From Streptomyces sp. RFCAC02 (GTDB taxonomy: Bacteria; Actinomycetota; Actinomycetes; Streptomycetales; Streptomycetaceae): DNA of 64,000 nt. The DNA lies in assembly GCF_004193175.1 (NCBI RefSeq), contig NZ_SAUH01000001.1:682001-746000 (forward strand), given 5' to 3'. This document shows, in pieces, positions 42,486 through 52,901 of this stretch; positions within the stretch are counted from its first letter, which is position 1, and each line of letters begins with the position of its first letter. The translations under genes were made by a program, and so were the position numbers. The notes under the pieces were generated by a model. It was not told the DNA's origin. It made no database searches and was given only the letters and a program-made list of their open reading frames with translations.

Positions 42486-45392
42486 ATGCTGGTGCTGGTG
42501 GTCGCCCACCTCGTGTGCGCCCTCGTCGTCCCCCTCCTCCCCGCGCGGACCGGGCGCGCCGTCTGGGTGATCGCCGCCGTCCCCCCGCTGGCCGCCTTCT
42601 GGTGGGCGCTGGCCTGGGCGCGGCGGGTGCTGGACGGGCGGCGGCTCACCGAGAGCGTCCCGTGGGCGCCGGAGCTGGGGCTGCGGCTCGACTTCCGGCT
42701 CGACGTCCTCGGGCTGCTGCTGGTACTGGTCGTCAGCGGCATCGGGGTGCTGGTGATCGCCTACAGCGCGGCGTACGGCGCCTCGTACACGGCGGCCGAC
42801 CGGGGACGCGAGGCGGGGCTCCTCGTCGGGTTCGCCGGACTGATGCTGGGCCTCGTGACGGCGGACAACCTGTTCCTGCTGTACGCCTTCTGGGAGCTGA
42901 CGACGGTCGCGTCGTTCCTGCTGATCGCGGGGCGCAGGCCGTCGACCGAGCGGCGGCGGGCGGCGGAGCAGTCGCTGCTGACGACGATCGCGGGCGGCCT
43001 CGCAATGCTGCTCGGGCTCGTGATGCTCGGCGGGGCCGCCGGGACGTACCGGCTGTCGGAGCTGCTGGCCGATCCGCCGCACGGCGGGGCCGTCGTCACG
43101 GCGGCGCTCGTGCTGATCCTGGTGGGGGCGTTCACCAAGTCGGCGCAGTACCCGTTCCACTCGTGGCTGCCGGCGGCGATGGTGGCGCCGACGCCGGTGA
43201 GCGCGTACCTGCACGCCGCCGCGATGGTGAAGGCGGGCGTGTACCTGGTGGCGCGGCTCGCGCCGGGGTTCGCCGACGAGCCGGTGTGGCGGCCGCTCGT
43301 GCTGGGCGTCGGGCTGGCGAGCATGGTGCTCGGCGCGTGGCACGCGCTGCGCGAGAACGACCTGAAGCGGGTGCTCGCGTTCGCGACGGTCAGTGAACTG
43401 GGCATGCTGATCGCCCTGTTCGGCGCCGGGACGCGGACGGCGGTGCTGGGCGGCGCGGTGATGCTCCTGGCGCACGCCCTGTTCAAGTCGTGCATGTTCA
43501 TGGTGACGGGGCTGATCGACCACGCGGCGGGGACACGGGACCTGCGGCGCCTGTCGGGGCTCGGACGGCGCATGCCGCTGGTGTGCGCGGTGGGGGTGCT
43601 CGCGGCCGCATCGACGGCGGGCCTGCCGCCGCTGATCGGGTACGTCGGCGAGGACGCCGGGTTCGACGGCTACCTGAACGACGCGCTGCCGGGCGGGGCG
43701 TGGGCGCTCGCCGCGTTCTTCACCGGCTCGGTGCTGACCGTGGGGCTGGCCGCGCGGTGGGTGTGGGGGGCGTTCGCGCGGAAGACGGGCGCCCCCGGGG
43801 ACACACCGCTCGGCGCCGTGTCCCCCGGGCTGGTGTGGCCGGCGGCCGTGCCGAGCGCGCTCGGACTCGTCCTCGGCGTGTGGACCCCGCTGACGGACGC
43901 GCTGACGGCGCCGTGGGGGGACGAGTTCCCGGCGGACGGCCACAAGCCGTACCACGTGTCGCTGTGGCACGGCGTCTCGTTCACGCTCTTCCTGGCGCTG
44001 TTCACGTTCGTCCTCGGGGCGGGACTGCATGTCGCGCGCGACCGGGTCATCGCCGCGCAGCGCCGGCTGCCGCGCGTGCCCGACGGCCAGTACGCGTACC
44101 GGCGGACGGTGCGCGCAGTCGTGGCGGCGGCCGTCCACGTGACGCGCGTGACGCAGGTCGGCTCGCTGCCGACGTACCTGGCCGCCGTGCTCGGCACGGT
44201 GGTGGTCCTGTCCGCAGGGGCGCTGTGCATCGGCGCCTCGCCGGTGGGGCACGTGCCGCTGTGGCAGTCGGTCGCCGAGGTGCCGCCCGCGCTGGTCGTC
44301 CTGGCGACCGCCGTGGCCGTGACGGTCGTGCACCAGCGGCTCGCCGCCGTCCTGCTGACGGGCGCCGTCGGCTACGGCGTGGCGGTGCTGTTCGTGGTGC
44401 GCGGGGCGCCGGACCTGGCGCTGACGCAGTTCCTCGTCGAGACGCTGACGCTGGTCGTCACCGCGCTCGTGCTGCGGCGGCTGCCCGCGCGGTTCACGCC
44501 GGAGCGGCAGCCGGCGGCCGGGCGCTGGGTGCGCGGCGTCATCGCGGTCGCGATCGGCGCGGTCGTGGCGGCGCTCGCGCTGGTCGCCACCCACGCCAGG
44601 GACCCGGCCGCCCGGCGCCCCGACTACCTGGCGCGCGTCGGCGAGACCGGCGGGGAGAACGTCGTCAACGCGATCATCGTGGACTTCCGGGCGTTCGACA
44701 CCCTCGGCGAGATCTCCGTGCTGATGATCACCACGGTGGGCGTCCTCAGCCTGGTGCGGGTGTGGGGCGGCGCCGAGGCGGAGCCCGGCGCGCGCGAGCC
44801 GGTCGCGGGTCCCGCGCACCCGCCGCCCCCCGTGCGTGACGCGGCGGCCGTGCCGGAACGGTCGCCCGCGACACGCTGGGACGCTCCGAAGGAACGCTGG
44901 CTCCCGGGCGCGGGCGAACGGCCCGACACGGAACGCTCGGTCCTGATGGAGGTGGTGACCCGCGCGCTGTTCACCTCGGTCGTCGTCCTGTCGCTGTTCC
45001 TGCTGTTCTCCGGGCACTACGGTCCCGGCGGCGGCTTCGCCGGGGGCCTGGTGGCCGGGCAGGCGTTCCTGCTGCGCTACCTCGTCGGCGGGCGCGCGGA
45101 CCTGGGGCTCGCCGCGCCCGCCGACCCCAACCGCATCACGGGCGGCGGCCTCGCCGTGGCGGCCGTCGTCGCCCTCGTCCCCCTCGTCGCCGGGCACCCG
45201 CCGCTGACGTCGGCGGTGTGGCACGTGACGCTGCCGGTGCTCGGCGAGGTGCACGGCAGCACCAGCCTGTTCTTCGACATCGGCGTGTACCTGCTCGTCG
45301 TGGGCGTGATCCTGAAACTGCTGAGCGCCGTGAGCACCGTGCGGGACGCCACCGCGCCGCCCGCCGCGGCCGAGGAGGGCGGCACCGCGTGA
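42486..45392 (+). CDS. mrpA: Na+/H+ antiporter subunit A fused to subunit B (MrpA/B)
   Basis: Largest subunit of the Mrp cation/proton antiporter. 968 aa: N-terminal ~500 residues homologous to complex I NuoL, with the conserved Lys in FTKSAQYPFHSWLPAAMVAP and Glu in LLYAFWELTTVASF; middle DUF4040-like helices; C-terminal MnhB domain (FTSVVVLSLFLLFSGHYGPG, GGFAGGLVAGQ). The A-B fusion is usual in actinobacteria. ATG 42486 with GAGGGAG upstream. First gene of an operon of six, each overlapping the next by 3-4 nt. Confidence 0.93.
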   Translation: MLVLVVAHLVCALVVPLLPARTGRAVWVIAAVPPLAAFWWALAWARRVLDGRRLTESVPWAPELGLRLDFRLDVLGLLLVLVVSGIGVLVIAYSAAYGASYTAADRGREAGLLVGFAGLMLGLVTADNLFLLYAFWELTTVASFLLIAGRRPSTERRRAAEQSLLTTIAGGLAMLLGLVMLGGAAGTYRLSELLADPPHGGAVVTAALVLILVGAFTKSAQYPFHSWLPAAMVAPTPVSAYLHAAAMVKAGVYLVARLAPGFADEPVWRPLVLGVGLASMVLGAWHALRENDLKRVLAFATVSELGMLIALFGAGTRTAVLGGAVMLLAHALFKSCMFMVTGLIDHAAGTRDLRRLSGLGRRMPLVCAVGVLAAASTAGLPPLIGYVGEDAGFDGYLNDALPGGAWALAAFFTGSVLTVGLAARWVWGAFARKTGAPGDTPLGAVSPGLVWPAAVPSALGLVLGVWTPLTDALTAPWGDEFPADGHKPYHVSLWHGVSFTLFLALFTFVLGAGLHVARDRVIAAQRRLPRVPDGQYAYRRTVRAVVAAAVHVTRVTQVGSLPTYLAAVLGTVVVLSAGALCIGASPVGHVPLWQSVAEVPPALVVLATAVAVTVVHQRLAAVLLTGAVGYGVAVLFVVRGAPDLALTQFLVETLTLVVTALVLRRLPARFTPERQPAAGRWVRGVIAVAIGAVVAALALVATHARDPAARRPDYLARVGETGGENVVNAIIVDFRAFDTLGEISVLMITTVGVLSLVRVWGGAEAEPGAREPVAGPAHPPPPVRDAAAVPERSPATRWDAPKERWLPGAGERPDTERSVLMEVVTRALFTSVVVLSLFLLFSGHYGPGGGFAGGLVAGQAFLLRYLVGGRADLGLAAPADPNRITGGGLAVAAVVALVPLVAGHPPLTSAVWHVTLPVLGEVHGSTSLFFDIGVYLLVVGVILKLLSAVSTVRDATAPPAAAEEGGTA

Positions 45393-45832
45393 GAACCCTC
45401 GACGTGACGATGGCGCTGGTGGTCGGCGGCCTGTTCGCCACCGGCGTGCACCTGCTGCTCCAGCGGTCGCTGATGCGGACCCTGCTGGGCTTCATCCTCC
45501 TCGGGCACGGCACGAACCTGCTCCTGCTGGTGGCGGGCGGCGCGCCCGGCGACCCGCCCGTCGTGCGCGCCGGGGACGAGGCGGACGGCGACCGGTTCGC
45601 CGACCCCCTGCCGCAGGCCATGGCGCTGACGGCGATCGTCATCACCTTCGGCGTCACGACGTTCCTCCTCGCCCTCGCCTACCGGTCGTGGCGGCTGTCC
45701 GGGCACGACGAGGTGCGCGACGACATCGAGGACCGGCGCATCGGCACGGTCGGCGAACGCGCCGACGCCGAGCCCGCCACCCTGCCGCCCGACGACGACC
45801 GGCCCGCAGGCCGGGACGGAGGCGCCGGATGA
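45389..45832 (+). CDS. mrpC: Na+/H+ antiporter subunit C (NuoK-like)
   Basis: 147 aa from GTG 45389. Three helices of the NuoK fold with GFILLGHGTNLLLL and the Mrp signature DPLPQAMALTAIVI. The C-terminal ~45 residues are acidic and cytoplasmic. Overlaps mrpA and mrpD. Confidence 0.92.
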   Translation: MRTLDVTMALVVGGLFATGVHLLLQRSLMRTLLGFILLGHGTNLLLLVAGGAPGDPPVVRAGDEADGDRFADPLPQAMALTAIVITFGVTTFLLALAYRSWRLSGHDEVRDDIEDRRIGTVGERADAEPATLPPDDDRPAGRDGGAG

Positions 45833-47340
45833 CGGACTGGCTCGTCACGCTGCCCGTGCTGCTGCCGCTGCTCGCCGCCGGCGTGTCCCTCGGGCTCGCC
45901 CACCGCGCCCTGGCCCAGCGGCTGCTGACGGTCGTCGTGCTGACGGCCGTCCTCGCGGACGCCGTGACGCTGCTGCTGCGCGTGGACGCCGACGGCACGG
46001 CGGTGGTCCGGGCCGGCGGCTGGGCGCCGCCGGTCGGGATCGTGCTGGTCGCCGACCTGCTGGCGGCGCTGCTGCTCACCGTGTCGGTGCTGGTGGCGCT
46101 CGCGGTGCTGGTGTTCGCGGTGGGGCAGGGCACGGCGGGCGACTCGTCCGAGACGGCGGTGCCGTTCCACCCCGCGTACCTGCTGCTGGTGGCGGGGATC
46201 GCGCTCGCGTTCCTGTCGGGCGACCTGTTCAACCTGTTCGTGGCGTTCGAGGTGATGCTCGCCTCGTCGTACGTCCTCATCACGCTGAACGCGGGCGAGG
46301 CGCGGGTGCGCGCCGGGATGACGTACCTGATGACGAGCCTCACCTCGTCGCTGCTGTTCCTCACGGCGATCGCGCTCGTGTACGCGGCGACGGGCACCGT
46401 GAGCCTCGCGCAGCTCGCGGACCGCACGGCCGGCCTGCCCGGCGGGGTGCGGACGGCGCTGGCCGCGTTCCTGCTGGTCGTCTTCGGGATCAAGGCGGCC
46501 GTCGTACCGCTGCACTTCTGGCTGCCGGACGCCTACCCGACGGCACCCGCGCCGATCACCGCAGTGTTCGCGGCGCTGCTGACGAAGGTCGGCGTGTACG
46601 CGATGCTGCGCACGCAGACGCTCCTCTTCCCCCGCGACCAGGTGTGGTGGCTGCTCGCGGTGGCGGCCGTCGCGACGATGCTGGTCGGCATCCTCGGCGC
46701 CATCGCGCAGGACAACGTGAACCGTCTGCTGTCGTTCACGCTGGTCAGCCACATCGGGTTCATGCTGTTCGGGCTGGCCCTGTCGGACGCGGCCGGGCTC
46801 GGCGGGACGATCCTCTACGTCGTCCACCACATCGTCGTGCAGGCGTCGCTGTTCCTCGTCGTCGGGCTCGTCGTCGCGCGGACCGGCACGGTGAAGCTGC
46901 ACCGGATGGAGGGCGAGGACGGCGCGGGGGGCGGCTCGCCGCTGATGACCGTGCTGTTCCTGCTGCCCGCGCTGTCGCTGGCGGGGCTGCCGCCGTTCTC
47001 CGGCTTCATCGCGAAGTTCGCGCTGCTGCGGGCCGGCGCGGCGGACGGCGGGGCCGCCGGCTGGCTGCTGAGCGGCGCGGCACTCGTCACGAGCCTGCTC
47101 ACCCTGTACGCCATGGTGCGGGTGTGGCGCGCGGTGTCCGCCCCGGCGGCGCGGCCCGCGACGGTGGTGGGCGCCGGGGCGCGGACCCTGACGGTGGGCG
47201 CGAGCGCCGGGATGGTGGCGGCCGGCCTCGCGATCGCCGTGTGCGCCGGGCCGCTGTCGGACGTCACCGAGCGGGCCGCGCGCGACCTGGACCGGCCGGA
47301 CACCTACCGGCGGGCCGTGACGCTGGAGGAGCCGGGATGA
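45829..47340 (+). CDS. mrpD: Na+/H+ antiporter subunit D (NuoM/N-like)
   Basis: 503 aa from ATG 45829, about 14 helices, with the conserved Glu in FNLFVAFEVMLASSYVL and Lys in FGIKAAVVPLHFWLPDAYP, forming the proton path in this family. ATGA overlap with mrpC. Confidence 0.93.
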   Translation: MTDWLVTLPVLLPLLAAGVSLGLAHRALAQRLLTVVVLTAVLADAVTLLLRVDADGTAVVRAGGWAPPVGIVLVADLLAALLLTVSVLVALAVLVFAVGQGTAGDSSETAVPFHPAYLLLVAGIALAFLSGDLFNLFVAFEVMLASSYVLITLNAGEARVRAGMTYLMTSLTSSLLFLTAIALVYAATGTVSLAQLADRTAGLPGGVRTALAAFLLVVFGIKAAVVPLHFWLPDAYPTAPAPITAVFAALLTKVGVYAMLRTQTLLFPRDQVWWLLAVAAVATMLVGILGAIAQDNVNRLLSFTLVSHIGFMLFGLALSDAAGLGGTILYVVHHIVVQASLFLVVGLVVARTGTVKLHRMEGEDGAGGGSPLMTVLFLLPALSLAGLPPFSGFIAKFALLRAGAADGGAAGWLLSGAALVTSLLTLYAMVRVWRAVSAPAARPATVVGAGARTLTVGASAGMVAAGLAIAVCAGPLSDVTERAARDLDRPDTYRRAVTLEEPG

Positions 47341-47930
47341 CGGGCCGTCCGGGCCGGGTGCTGCGCCGACTGCCGGTCCTGCTGTGGCTGCTGGTGCTGT
47401 GGGTCGTGCTGTGGGCGTCGCTGAGCTGGGTCGTGGTGCTGGGCGGCCTGGTGGTGGGCGCGGTGGCCGTGGCGGCCTTCCCGATGCCCGAGGTGGGCTC
47501 CCGGGCACGGCCGCGCCCGCTGCGGCTGCTGCAGTTGGCCGCGCGGATGCCCGGCGACCTGGTCGTGTCGGCCGTACGCGTGGGGTGGGCCGCCGTGCGG
47601 CAGGGGCCGCGCGTGCCGGCGGCGGTCGTCGAGGTGCCGCTCGCCTCCGACAGCGACCTCCTCGTCACGGCGACGGCGGTGCTGACGACCGTGTCGCCCG
47701 GCAGCCTGGTGCTGGAGATCGACCGGGCGCGCGGGCAGCTCTACGTGCACGTCCTGCCGGTCGCCGGGCCGCGCGCGGTCGAGGACGGCCGCCGGATGGT
47801 CAGGGCGAACGAGCGCGCCGTCGTCCTGGCCCTCGGCCCGCGCTCCGAGGTGCGCGCGGTCGCACGCGCCCTGCACGCCGAACGGGAACGCCGCGGTTCC
47901 CGGGGAACGAACCGGGAGGGAAGCCCGTGA
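47337..47930 (+). CDS. mrpE: Na+/H+ antiporter subunit E
   Basis: 197 aa from ATG 47337. N-terminal hydrophobic pair of helices (PVLLWLLVLWVVLWASLSW), then the MrpE body with SDLLVTATAVLTTVSPGSL and YVHVLPV. ATGA overlap with mrpD. Confidence 0.9.
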   Translation: MTGRPGRVLRRLPVLLWLLVLWVVLWASLSWVVVLGGLVVGAVAVAAFPMPEVGSRARPRPLRLLQLAARMPGDLVVSAVRVGWAAVRQGPRVPAAVVEVPLASDSDLLVTATAVLTTVSPGSLVLEIDRARGQLYVHVLPVAGPRAVEDGRRMVRANERAVVLALGPRSEVRAVARALHAERERRGSRGTNREGSP

Positions 47931-48193
47931 CCGCCGTCTACGCCGTCGCGCTGGCGCTGGTGTCCGTGGCCGCCGTGCTCACGGTCGTCCGGCTGCTGCG
48001 CGGACCGAGCACGCTGGACCGCATCGTCGCCCTGGACGTCCTGGTGACGCTGATCGTCACCGGCGTCGCCATCGACGTGGCGGCGCGCGGCGACCTGGCG
48101 GCCGTGCCGCTGCTGCTGGTCCTCGCGCTGCTCGGCTTCATCGGGTCGATCACGGCGGCGCACCTCGTCGAGCAGCGGGAGGACCTGCGGTGA
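47927..48193 (+). CDS. mrpF: Na+/H+ antiporter subunit F
   Basis: 88 aa from GTG 47927, three helices, with the family core LRGPSTLDRIVALDVL and the conserved Asp. GGGAGGGAA ribosome site; GTGA overlap with mrpE. Confidence 0.9.
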   Translation: MTAVYAVALALVSVAAVLTVVRLLRGPSTLDRIVALDVLVTLIVTGVAIDVAARGDLAAVPLLLVLALLGFIGSITAAHLVEQREDLR

Positions 48194-48588
48194 GCACGCT
48201 GCTGGACGTCCTCACCGGGGTCCTCGCCATCGTCGGCGCGCTGTTCTGCGTCCTGGCGGCGGTGGGCGTGCTGCGGTTCCCCGACCCGATCAGCCGCCTG
48301 CACGCGGCGGCCAAGGCGCAGACCCTCGGGGTGCTGCTCGTACTGCTCGGCGTCGCGCTCCAGACACCCGTCAAGGAGGCGGTCGTCCTGGCGCTGGTCG
48401 TGCTGTTCCAGCTCGTGACGGTGCCCGTGCTGGGGCAGGTGGTGGGGCGTACGGCCTACCGCACGGGCGTCGTACGGCGGGCGTCGCTCACGGTGGACGA
48501 GCTGGCCGGCCGGCTGGAGGCCGACGCGGCGGACGAACGGGAGCGGGGCACGGCCGGCCGGCCGCCGGGCGCGGGGCCGCCCCGGTGA
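48190..48588 (+). CDS. mrpG: Na+/H+ antiporter subunit G
   Basis: 132 aa from GTG 48190, three helices with VLRFPDPISRLHAAAKAQT, the MrpG signature. Soluble tail after ~95. Last gene of the complete Mrp set; converges with the DeoR gene 13 bp away. Confidence 0.9.
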   Translation: MSTLLDVLTGVLAIVGALFCVLAAVGVLRFPDPISRLHAAAKAQTLGVLLVLLGVALQTPVKEAVVLALVVLFQLVTVPVLGQVVGRTAYRTGVVRRASLTVDELAGRLEADAADERERGTAGRPPGAGPPR

Positions 48589-48601
48589 CACCGGCGGCGC
48601 G

Positions 48602-49369
48602 TCAGATGGCGGCCGTCTCCACCGTGCACAGCGGGTCGGCGTGGAACGGCGCGAGCTGCTCGTCGGTCGCACCGGCGTCCGTGACGAGGGTCCAGGGCCG
48701 GTCGAACGTCGCCCACCAGTGGGAGTTCTCACGGCCGAGCTTCCCCGCGTCCGCGAGGACGTACAGCTCGCGGGAGCGGTCGATCATGAGCTGCTTGAGC
48801 GCCGTCTGCTCCGGCCTGGCCTCGCAGATGCCCCGGCCGGCCACCACCCCGTCCGCGCCGAGGAACGCCGCGTCGGCGGTGAGGCGCGACACGGCCGCCT
48901 CGGCGAGCGGGCCGACCATGCCGAGGCTGAGGGGCCGCACGGTGCCGCCGAGGACGACCAGCTCGATGCCGGGCACACCGGCCAGGATGTTGATCGACGT
49001 GAGGCCGGGTGTCGCGACCGTCAGGCCGCCGCGGGCGGCGAGCCGGCCGGCCAGGGCGCCGACCGTCGTGCCCGCGTCCAGGAGGACCAGGCCGCAGCCG
49101 GCCGCGTGCCGGTCGGCTGCGCGGGCGATGGCGGCCTTCTCGGGGCCGGCGAGGTGCTCCCGCTCCTGCAGCGGCTGCTCCTCCTGCGGCCCCGGGGACA
49201 CCGCGCCGCCGTAGGTGCGGACGATCTGCCCGTCCCGGGAGAGACGGCCCAGGTCGCGGCGGATCGTCGACTCGGAGACGCCGTAGCGCTCCGCCAGTTC
49301 GGCGACCGCGATGGGCCGCACCTGCAGCAGGTCCCGGATCTCGCCGCGCCTGGCCGCCCCGCTCAGCAT
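48602..49369 (-). CDS. DeoR/GlpR-family transcriptional regulator
   Basis: 255 aa. N-terminal HTH (AELAERYGVSESTIRRDLGR, the DeoR signature), then the DeoR_C sugar-phosphate-binding domain (LLDAGTTVGALAGRLA, LGADGVVAGRGI). Last gene of the kdgT-kinase-pdxA operon, so it likely senses a phosphorylated sugar acid and controls the operon through the palindromes upstream of kdgT. Confidence 0.9.
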   Translation of the reverse strand: MLSGAARRGEIRDLLQVRPIAVAELAERYGVSESTIRRDLGRLSRDGQIVRTYGGAVSPGPQEEQPLQEREHLAGPEKAAIARAADRHAAGCGLVLLDAGTTVGALAGRLAARGGLTVATPGLTSINILAGVPGIELVVLGGTVRPLSLGMVGPLAEAAVSRLTADAAFLGADGVVAGRGICEARPEQTALKQLMIDRSRELYVLADAGKLGRENSHWWATFDRPWTLVTDAGATDEQLAPFHADPLCTVETAAI

Positions 49370-49424
49370 GCTGTGCCACCTCTCCCCTGGCGCCGCCCGC
49401 CGGGCGGCGCCGTCGTCGTGCCGG

Positions 49425-50429
49425 TCACGCCGCGGCGTCGCCGCCCGGCGCCAGTTCGACGGCCTGCCGCAGCGCCTCGACCATGCTGGCCTCGTCGGCG
49501 CGGCCGGTGCCGGCGATGTCGAAGGCCGTGCCGTGGTCCACGCTGGTGCGGATCACGGGGAGGCCGACGGTGATGTTCACGCCCGCGTCGAGGCCGAGGA
49601 CCTTCACCGGGCCGTGGCCCTGGTCGTGGTACATGGCGACGACGAGGTCGAAGTCGCCGCGCACGGCGCGGAAGAACACCGTGTCGGCGGGCAGCGGGCC
49701 GCGGGCGTCGATGCCGTCGGCGCGCACCGCCTCGACGCCGGGCACCACCTTGGACTCCTCCTCGCCGTGGCCGAACAGGCCGTTCTCACCGGCGTGGGGG
49801 TTGATGCCGCACACGGCGATGCGCGGGTTCGCGATCCCGGCGGCGGTGAGGGTGGCGTGGCCGCGGCGGATCGTGCGCTCCACGAGGCCCGGCTCGATGC
49901 GGGCGACGGCGTCGACGAGGCCGATGTGCGTCGTCACGTGGATGACGCGCAGCTTGGGCGCGGACAGCAGCATCGACACCTCCTCGGTGCCGGTGAGCTT
50001 GGCCAGCAGCTCGGTGTGGCCGGGGAACTTGTGCCCGGCGGCGTGCAGGGCCTCCTTGTTGAGGGGGGCCGTGCAGATGGCGGCGACGCGGCCCTCGGAG
50101 GCGAGGCGCGTGGCGACCTCTATGTAGCGGTAGGCGCCCTCGCCCGCGACCGGGGACAGGGTGCCGAACGGCAGGTCGGCGGGGATGTTGCCGAGGTCGA
50201 CGCAGTCGATGGTGCCGGGCTGCCAGGCGGCCTGCTCCGGGCCTTCGACGGGGTTCACGGTCAGGCTGACGCCGGAGATCTCGATGGCGCGGCGCAGCCG
50301 GGCCGCGTCGCCCACCACGAGCGGGCGGAACGGCAGCCGGGCCGCGTCACCGGCCAGGGCCTTGACGACGACCTCGGGACCGACGCCCGCGGCGTCTCCC
50401 ATGGTGATGGCGACTACGGGATGGGACAT
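49425..50429 (-). CDS. pdxA2: PdxA-family 4-phosphate dehydrogenase (D-threonate/D-erythronate type)
   Basis: 334 aa from ATG 50429. PdxA fold: MGDAAGVGPEVVVKAL, metal and substrate His in FPGHTELLA and MYHDQGHGPVK. True PdxA makes vitamin B6; paralogues next to a DUF1537 kinase and a DeoR regulator oxidise 4-phospho-D-threonate or -erythronate to dihydroxyacetone phosphate plus CO2. The context favours the catabolic role. Specificity cannot be read from sequence. Confidence 0.85.
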   Translation of the reverse strand: MSHPVVAITMGDAAGVGPEVVVKALAGDAARLPFRPLVVGDAARLRRAIEISGVSLTVNPVEGPEQAAWQPGTIDCVDLGNIPADLPFGTLSPVAGEGAYRYIEVATRLASEGRVAAICTAPLNKEALHAAGHKFPGHTELLAKLTGTEEVSMLLSAPKLRVIHVTTHIGLVDAVARIEPGLVERTIRRGHATLTAAGIANPRIAVCGINPHAGENGLFGHGEEESKVVPGVEAVRADGIDARGPLPADTVFFRAVRGDFDLVVAMYHDQGHGPVKVLGLDAGVNITVGLPVIRTSVDHGTAFDIAGTGRADEASMVEALRQAVELAPGGDAAA

Positions 50430-50466
50430 GGTGCCAGCTTTCCTGAGAAGTGACGGGGAGGACAAA

Positions 50467-51750
50467 TCAGTGGGCGGAGGACGCCGTTGGGGCGTCGTCC
50501 GGGCGGCCGGGGGCGGCCGGGGCGCCGGGCAGCGCGCCGACGACGCGCAGCAGGGTGCCCGCGTCGCCGAACGCGCCGGCCTTGGTGATGACGGGCAGCC
50601 CGTCGTGGGTGCGCATCAGGACGACGCCGGGTTCGGCCTCGCCGTGGACGGTGAGGCTGTGCACGCCGGCGGCGAGGAGGACGGCGCGGGCCGTCTCGCC
50701 GCCGGTGACGAGCAGGGTCCCGGCCGCGTGGAGCGCGGGGCGGACCGCGCGGGCCACCCCGGCGGCGATGTCGGCGGCGCGGTCGGGGCGCACCGGCTCG
50801 TCCGGGTCGGGGAAGACGACGGCGTGCCGGCCGGCGAGCAGGGCCTCGGTGACGGCGGCCGTGACGGCGGCGGTCGCGTCGCCGGCGTCCGGGTCCGTGA
50901 GGGGCACGGGCACGGCCGCCGCGGGCAGGCCGGTGACCAGGGCGTCGCGCTGGGCGCGGGCGAGGTCGCTGCGGCTGCCGACGCAGACGAGGGCCGGGCG
51001 GCGGGCGCCGCCGGGGGCGGCCTCCGCCGTGTCCGGGCCGGTGTTGTGCGCCGTCATGGCGGCGGGCGCGGCGGGGAAGCCGGTGAGCCGGTGGGCGAGA
51101 CCGCCGGAGCCGACCAGCAGCACCGGCAGGTCGGCGCAGGCCCGTACCGTCGCGGCCAGGTCGTCGTCGGTCTCGGCGTCCACGACGACGGCGTCCGTGC
51201 CGGCGTCGATGGCGGCCGTGAGGGCGCGGACGGCGGCCCCGGCGGTGCGCAGTGCGGCGAGCGGCAGCGCGGTGACCGTGAGGCCGGCCGCCGTGAGCTG
51301 GCCGGCGAGGGGCCGCCGGCCGGGGTGGCGGTCCTCGACGGGCTGCCCGTCGATCAGGACCCGCCCGTCCCGGACGGTACGGCCCGTCGCGGGGAAAGCG
51401 GGGGCGACGACGGCCAGGTGGCGGCGGCCCGTGCGGCGGGCGAGGGCGGTGAGGCAGCCCGCGGTCTCGGGGCCGATGTTGCCGCGCAGGGTGGAGTCGA
51501 TCTTCTTGTAGACGAGGGTGCCGGGTCCCGCGCGGTCGACGACCGCGGCGGCCAGCCGTTCCGCCGCCTCGGCGGGCAGGTAGCGGCTGTCGGCGTCCAC
51601 GGCCACCACGGTGCTGTCGGGCCAGGGCGCGGTGGCGTCCAGGACGACGGTGGTGGCGGCGCGGTCGGCGAGCGCCACGGCGCTGTCGGCCGCTCCCGAG
51701 AGGTCGTCCGCGATGATCAGGACGGCGGGGGACGCTGCGGGGGCGGTCAT
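50467..51750 (-). CDS. Four-carbon acid sugar kinase (DUF1537, DtnK/DenK-like)
   Basis: 427 aa. N-terminal domain [32 protein letters not shown] in the substrate site; C-terminal nucleotide-binding [13 protein letters not shown]. Phosphorylates D-threonate or D-erythronate (or a related acid) at O-4, feeding the PdxA-type dehydrogenase. Start ATG 51750 overlaps the kdgT stop (ATGA). Confidence 0.88.
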   Translation of the reverse strand: MTAPAASPAVLIIADDLSGAADSAVALADRAATTVVLDATAPWPDSTVVAVDADSRYLPAEAAERLAAAVVDRAGPGTLVYKKIDSTLRGNIGPETAGCLTALARRTGRRHLAVVAPAFPATGRTVRDGRVLIDGQPVEDRHPGRRPLAGQLTAAGLTVTALPLAALRTAGAAVRALTAAIDAGTDAVVVDAETDDDLAATVRACADLPVLLVGSGGLAHRLTGFPAAPAAMTAHNTGPDTAEAAPGGARRPALVCVGSRSDLARAQRDALVTGLPAAAVPVPLTDPDAGDATAAVTAAVTEALLAGRHAVVFPDPDEPVRPDRAADIAAGVARAVRPALHAAGTLLVTGGETARAVLLAAGVHSLTVHGEAEPGVVLMRTHDGLPVITKAGAFGDAGTLLRVVGALPGAPAAPGRPDDAPTASSAH

Positions 51751-52823
51751 GCGCGCTCACTCCCGTGCGCGGCGGTCCGCGGGGTGCCGGGCGCCGGCTT
51801 CGGGGCGGGCGCGGCTCCGCCGTCGCCGGCCGCCGGCGCGGTCGCGGTGTCCGCCGGGTACTCGTCGGGGTGGCGGCGCTGGAGCCGCTTGTAGTAGGCG
51901 AGGGTGACGACCGGCACGAGCAGCGACGTGACGACGACGGCGGCGGCGACGAGGACGGTCGCCTTCTCGGCCGCCTCCTCGTAGACGGGGTTGGCCGCGG
52001 CGACCAGGGCCGGGACGGCGGCGGCGTTGCCCGCCGTGCTGGCGGCGGCGAGGCCGGCGAGTCCGCTGCCGCCGACGAGGCGGTCGGCCGTGAACAGGGT
52101 CGTGCCGCTCACGAGCAGGACGAACAGGCCGAGCCCGATGCCGAGCAGACCGGCGGTCCAGACGGTCTCCAGGTCGATGCCGGTGCCGAGCGCGAACCCG
52201 AAGAACGGGATGCACACGGGGACGGCGGGGGCCAGGAACCGGCGCATGTCGGGGTCGAGGTTGCCGAGGATCATGCCGATCAGGAGGGGCAGGATCGCGC
52301 CGAGCATCGTCTGCCACGGGAACGAGGAGAGACCGGCGACGCCCAGGGTCACCATGGTGAGGAACGGCCCGGACTCCAGGCTCATCAGGGAGTACGCGGC
52401 GGCGTCCTTGGAGCGGCCGAACTGGCCCATCAGCGCCATGTAGAGGCCGCCGTTGGTGTCGTTCAGCGCGGCGACGACGGCGAGGGTGGAGATGCCGGCG
52501 AACGCGCCGCCGTCCACCGGGGTCTCGCCGATGAAGTGCCCCAGCACGACGCCGACGACGATCGCGATGACCGCCTTCGTGACGAGGAGCACGCCGCCCT
52601 TCTTCAGGATGTAGGGCGTCGTGCGGACATCGATCGTGGCGCCCATGCACACGTAGAACACGGCCAGGATCGTCAGCGAGCCCGAGAACAGCGCTCCGGT
52701 GAACGAGCCGAAGAACTCGCCCGTCCCCGAGTGCGCGGTATTGATCACCGCACCGAGGAGGAGCGGTACCAGCATCATCCCGCCGGGAACGCGCTCCACG
52801 GTTGCCTTGATCGGAATCGACAT
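51747..52823 (-). CDS. kdgT: 2-keto-3-deoxygluconate permease family transporter
   Basis: 358 aa from ATG 52823. About 10 helices of the KdgT family: [51 protein letters not shown]. Long Pro/Ala-rich cytoplasmic tail (about 320-358) not found in E. coli KdgT. First gene of the operon; the kinase/dehydrogenase context suggests it imports a sugar acid such as threonate rather than KDG. Confidence 0.88.
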   Translation of the reverse strand: MSIPIKATVERVPGGMMLVPLLLGAVINTAHSGTGEFFGSFTGALFSGSLTILAVFYVCMGATIDVRTTPYILKKGGVLLVTKAVIAIVVGVVLGHFIGETPVDGGAFAGISTLAVVAALNDTNGGLYMALMGQFGRSKDAAAYSLMSLESGPFLTMVTLGVAGLSSFPWQTMLGAILPLLIGMILGNLDPDMRRFLAPAVPVCIPFFGFALGTGIDLETVWTAGLLGIGLGLFVLLVSGTTLFTADRLVGGSGLAGLAAASTAGNAAAVPALVAAANPVYEEAAEKATVLVAAAVVVTSLLVPVVTLAYYKRLQRRHPDEYPADTATAPAAGDGGAAPAPKPAPGTPRTAAHGSERA

Positions 52824-52901
52824 GGTGTGCGGCCTGCCTTCCATCCACTTCTTCGTAGACCGGCCCTCACGAGTCGGCACGCGGGCGACCCTACGACTGC
52901 A

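Noticed and set aside
42405..45254. 949-aa antisense frame over mrpA
   Set aside because: Asp/His/Arg-rich shadow typical of the opposite strand of membrane-protein genes.
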